NCBI RefSeq assembly: GCF_006539565.1
Contig: NZ_BJNG01000001.1
Span: 124,001 to 188,000, forward strand
Direction: 5' to 3'
From: Pseudonocardia hydrocarbonoxydans
GTDB lineage: Bacteria; Actinomycetota; Actinomycetes; Mycobacteriales; Pseudonocardiaceae
DNA length: 64,000 bases
The notes beneath the pieces were generated by a model. That model did no database searches. It saw only the letters and a program-made list of their open reading frames with translations, and was not told the DNA's origin. The translations under genes were made by a program, and so were the position numbers. Within the stretch, counting starts at the first letter, position 1, and each line of letters opens with the position of its first letter. Positions 61,673 through 64,000 of this stretch are shown here, in pieces.

Positions 61673-62700
61673 CCGGGCCGCGGGCCGTCGCGCTGGGGGG
61701 CGGGCACGGCCTGCACGCCACCCTGTCGGCGCTGCGGGTGCTCGCCGGTCGCGGGGTCGTCGACCCGCACGTGACGGCCGTCGTCACCGTCGCCGACGAC
61801 GGCGGGTCGTCGGGCCGGCTGCGCCGCGAGCTGGGCTCCCTGCCCCCGGGGGACCTGCGGATGGCGATGGCCGCACTGGCCTCCTACGACGTCGCGGGCC
61901 GGCGCTGGACCGCGCTCGTGCAGCACCGCTTCGGCGGCACCGGCGCGCTCGCCGGGCACGCCGTCGGCAACCTGCTGCTGGCCGGCCTGATGGACACCCT
62001 GCGCGACCCGGTGGCCGCGCTCGACGAGGTCGGGGCGCTGCTCGGCGTCCGCGGCCGGGTGCTGCCGATGAGCTGCGAGCCGCTCGACATCGAGGCGGAG
62101 GTCACCGGCCTGGGCAGCGACGACCCCGCCCGCGCGTACCGGATCCGCGGCCAGGTGGCGGTGGCGTCCACGCCGGGGCGCGTGCGCCGGGTGTGGCTCC
62201 AGCCGGAGCGCCCGCGGGCGTGCCGGGAGGCCGTCGAGGCGGTCCGCGACGCCGACCTGCTGATCCTGGGCCCCGGTTCGTGGTTCACCAGCGTGCTGCC
62301 CCACCTGCTGGTCCCCGAGCTGCGCGACGCGGTCCTGACGGCCGCCGCGCGGCGGGTGCTGGTGCTCAACCTGGCCCCCGAGCCCGGGGAGACCGCCGGG
62401 TTCTCCCCCGAGCGGCACCTGGCCGTACTCTCCGAACACGCTCCGGCACTCAGGGTGGACGCGGTCGTCGCCGACGTCGCCGCGGTGCCGGTGCCCGATC
62501 GGCTCCACCGGGCGGCGTCGACGATGCTGTCGCCCGGCGGCCGGGTCCACCTGGCCCCGGTCGCGGCAGACCCGGCGGTGCCGCGCCACGACCCGGTGGC
62601 GCTGGCCGACGCGCTGGGGTCCGTGGTGGCCGGCCCGCAGCTCCCGCATCCGGTCGGCGCCTCGCCGGATGGCCAGACCCAGCACCCCGGAGGTCCGTGA
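61669..62700 (+). CDS. yvcK: YvcK/CofD-like gluconeogenesis factor (CuvA homologue)
   Basis: 343 residues of the CofD-like fold: [13 protein letters not shown] at the N-terminus, [28 protein letters not shown], the conserved [12 protein letters not shown] and [16 protein letters not shown]. The family binds UDP-sugars and links metabolism to cell-wall growth (CuvA in mycobacteria). GTG overlaps the rapZ stop; whiA starts one base after its end. Confidence 0.93.
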   Translation: MTGPRAVALGGGHGLHATLSALRVLAGRGVVDPHVTAVVTVADDGGSSGRLRRELGSLPPGDLRMAMAALASYDVAGRRWTALVQHRFGGTGALAGHAVGNLLLAGLMDTLRDPVAALDEVGALLGVRGRVLPMSCEPLDIEAEVTGLGSDDPARAYRIRGQVAVASTPGRVRRVWLQPERPRACREAVEAVRDADLLILGPGSWFTSVLPHLLVPELRDAVLTAAARRVLVLNLAPEPGETAGFSPERHLAVLSEHAPALRVDAVVADVAAVPVPDRLHRAASTMLSPGGRVHLAPVAADPAVPRHDPVALADALGSVVAGPQLPHPVGASPDGQTQHPGGP

Positions 62701-62701
62701 C

Positions 62702-63685
62702 ATGGCGATGACCGCATCGGTCAAGGACGAGCTGAGCAGGCTCGTCGTCACCAAGCCGTGCTGCCGGCGGTCCGAGGTGGCCGCGCTGCTGCGCTTCGCG
62801 GGAGGGCTGCACATCGTCGGCGGCCGGGTCGTGATCGAGGCCGAGGTCGACACCGGGTCGGTCGCCCGACGCCTGCGCCGTGACATCCACGAGCTCTACG
62901 GCCACACCTGCGAGGCGCACGTGATCTCCCCGGGCGGGCTGCGCCGGGGCGCGCGCTACGTCATGCGCGTCGTGCGCGACGGCGAGGGGCTGGCCCGCCA
63001 GACCGGCCTGCTCGACGCCCGCGGCCGCCCGGTCCGCGGCCTGCCGCCGCCCGTCGTCTCCGGCGGGGTGTGCGACGCCGAGGCGGCCTGGCGCGGTGCC
63101 TTCCTCGCGCACGGTTCCCTCACCGAGCCCGGCCGCAGCTCGTCGCTGGAGGTCACCTGTCCGGGGCCGGAGGCCGCGCTGGCGCTGGTCGGGGCGGCCC
63201 GCCGGCTGGGCGTCACGGCCAAGGCCCGCGAGGTGCGCGGGGCCGACCGGGTCGTCGTCCGCGACGGCGACGCGATCAGCGCGCTGCTCACCCGCATGGG
63301 CGCGCACGAGTGCGTCATGGCCTGGGAGGAGCGCCGGATGCGGCGCGAGGTCCGCGCCACCGCCAACCGCCTGGCCAACTTCGACGACGCCAACCTGCGC
63401 CGCTCGGCCCGCGCCGCGGTCGCGGCGTCGGCGCGGGTGCAGCGGGCACTGGAGATCCTCGGCCCCGACGTCCCGGAGCACCTGCAGGCCGCGGGGCGGC
63501 TGCGCGCCGAGCACACCCAGGCGTCGCTGGAGGAGCTGGGCCAGCTCGCCGACCCGCCGATGACGAAGGACGCCGTGGCGGGGCGGATCCGCAGGCTGCT
63601 GCACATGGCCGACAAGCGCGCCGCCGACCTGGGCATCCCCGACACCGACTCGGCCGTCACCGCGGAGATGCTCGACGAGAGCTGA
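62702..63685 (+). CDS. whiA: Sporulation/cell-division regulator WhiA
   Basis: 327 residues: two LAGLIDADG-like halves (about 15-215) without endonuclease residues and a C-terminal helix-turn-helix (about 235-325: [14 protein letters not shown] and [19 protein letters not shown]). Activates division genes with WhiB in Streptomyces. GGAGG lies nine bases before ATG 62702; a second ATG two codons on is also possible. A BldD orthologue is 54 kb away in the same window. Confidence 0.96.
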   Translation: MAMTASVKDELSRLVVTKPCCRRSEVAALLRFAGGLHIVGGRVVIEAEVDTGSVARRLRRDIHELYGHTCEAHVISPGGLRRGARYVMRVVRDGEGLARQTGLLDARGRPVRGLPPPVVSGGVCDAEAAWRGAFLAHGSLTEPGRSSSLEVTCPGPEAALALVGAARRLGVTAKAREVRGADRVVVRDGDAISALLTRMGAHECVMAWEERRMRREVRATANRLANFDDANLRRSARAAVAASARVQRALEILGPDVPEHLQAAGRLRAEHTQASLEELGQLADPPMTKDAVAGRIRRLLHMADKRAADLGIPDTDSAVTAEMLDES

Positions 63686-63704
63686 GCCCCGCCGCCCGGC
63701 CCGG

Positions 63705-64000
63705 CTAGAGCGACCCTCCGGCCGTGTCCGACGCCAGCGCCGCGCGCCCCGCCTCCAGCCGTGCCACCGGCACCCGGAACGCCGAGCAGGAGACGTAGTC
63801 GAGCCCGGCGTCGTGGAAGAAGTGCACCGACTCCGGGTCGCCGCCGTGCTCCCCGCAGACGCCGAGCTTGATGTCGGGCCGGACCGCCCGCCCCGCCTGC
63901 ACGGCCATCCTGATCAGCGCGCCGACCCCGTCGCGGTCGAGCGACTCGAACGGCGAGACGGTGAACACGCCCTTGTCCAGATAGGTCGCGAAGATCGATG
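63705..64000 (-). CDS. ppdK: Pyruvate, phosphate dikinase, C-terminal part (rest outside window)
   Basis: The last 98 codons of a PEP-utilising TIM-barrel domain. [33 protein letters not shown] with the active-site Cys, and [17 protein letters not shown] are diagnostic. The catalytic Cys is intact; the usual SCSPFR reads SCSAFR. It converges on whiA with a 19-base gap. Confidence 0.92.
   Translation of the reverse strand, partial: SIFATYLDKGVFTVSPFESLDRDGVGALIRMAVQAGRAVRPDIKLGVCGEHGGDPESVHFFHDAGLDYVSCSAFRVPVARLEAGRAALASDTAGGSL

Overview
The window is a 64 kb piece of a high-GC actinobacterial chromosome. The shikimate, pyrimidine, riboflavin and uvrC-rapZ-yvcK-whiA gene orders, an apparently F420-dependent PPOX enzyme, BldD, WhiA and mIHF all point to Actinomycetota. 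A Pseudonocardia-like member of the Pseudonocardiaceae is my best guess; this is inferred from protein style and gene order, not from any search.

Layout. 1-1.7 kb: the end of a spermidine-synthase-like gene, a PPOX-family enzyme and an A24 prepilin peptidase. 1.7-8.0 kb: the shikimate genes aroC, aroK, aroB and aroQ, then an M24 peptidase, efp and nusB. 8.2-17.2 kb: bldD, divergent from the de novo pyrimidine operon pyrR-pyrB-pyrC-carA-carB-pyrF, whose joints overlap by one or four bases. 17.4-33.1 kb: an accessory regulatory block described below. 33.3-38.0 kb: mihF-gmk-rpoZ-coaBC, a secreted SH3 protein and metK. 38.0-41.5 kb: an ethanolamine operon (permease, eutB, eutC) whose permease gene carries a one-base frameshift. 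41.7-46.7 kb: priA-def-fmt-rsmB. 46.8-50.9 kb: a large LuxR (LAL) regulator and a SnoaL/alpha-beta-hydrolase fusion. 51-54.6 kb: rpe and the riboflavin genes ribE-ribBA-ribH with a PH-domain protein. 54.6-58.7 kb: a class-1-like dihydroorotate dehydrogenase, a HAD dehalogenase-like enzyme, a DUF2786 protein behind a LexA-like box, and a membrane-anchored protein with two P-domains. 58.8-64 kb: uvrC-rapZ-yvcK-whiA and the end of ppdK.

The most interesting part is the 16 kb block between pyrF and mihF, two genes that are adjacent in Streptomyces and separated only by PE15/PPE20 in M. tuberculosis. Seven minus-strand genes form one operon: a receiver/degenerate-HTH/class III cyclase protein, an ABC ATPase, three paralogous FtsX-type permeases, a membrane histidine kinase and a CrtI-like FAD oxidoreductase. 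Divergent from it are a protein with a C-terminal cyclic-nucleotide-binding domain and an MBL-fold hydrolase. At the far end sit two more response regulators. An identical 14-bp palindrome lies in the promoter regions at both ends of the block. I read this as a self-contained cyclic-nucleotide/two-component module built around an exporter; that role is inference.

At least ten genes have a -10-like hexamer (xANNNT) only 6-7 bases before the start codon, the signature of leaderless transcription. Other regulatory signals are a PyrR-binding loop over the pyrR ribosome site, a BldD-like box on the bldD promoter, and GC-rich hairpins without U-tracts at three operon ends. I saw no tRNA, rRNA, CRISPR array, insertion sequence or phage gene.
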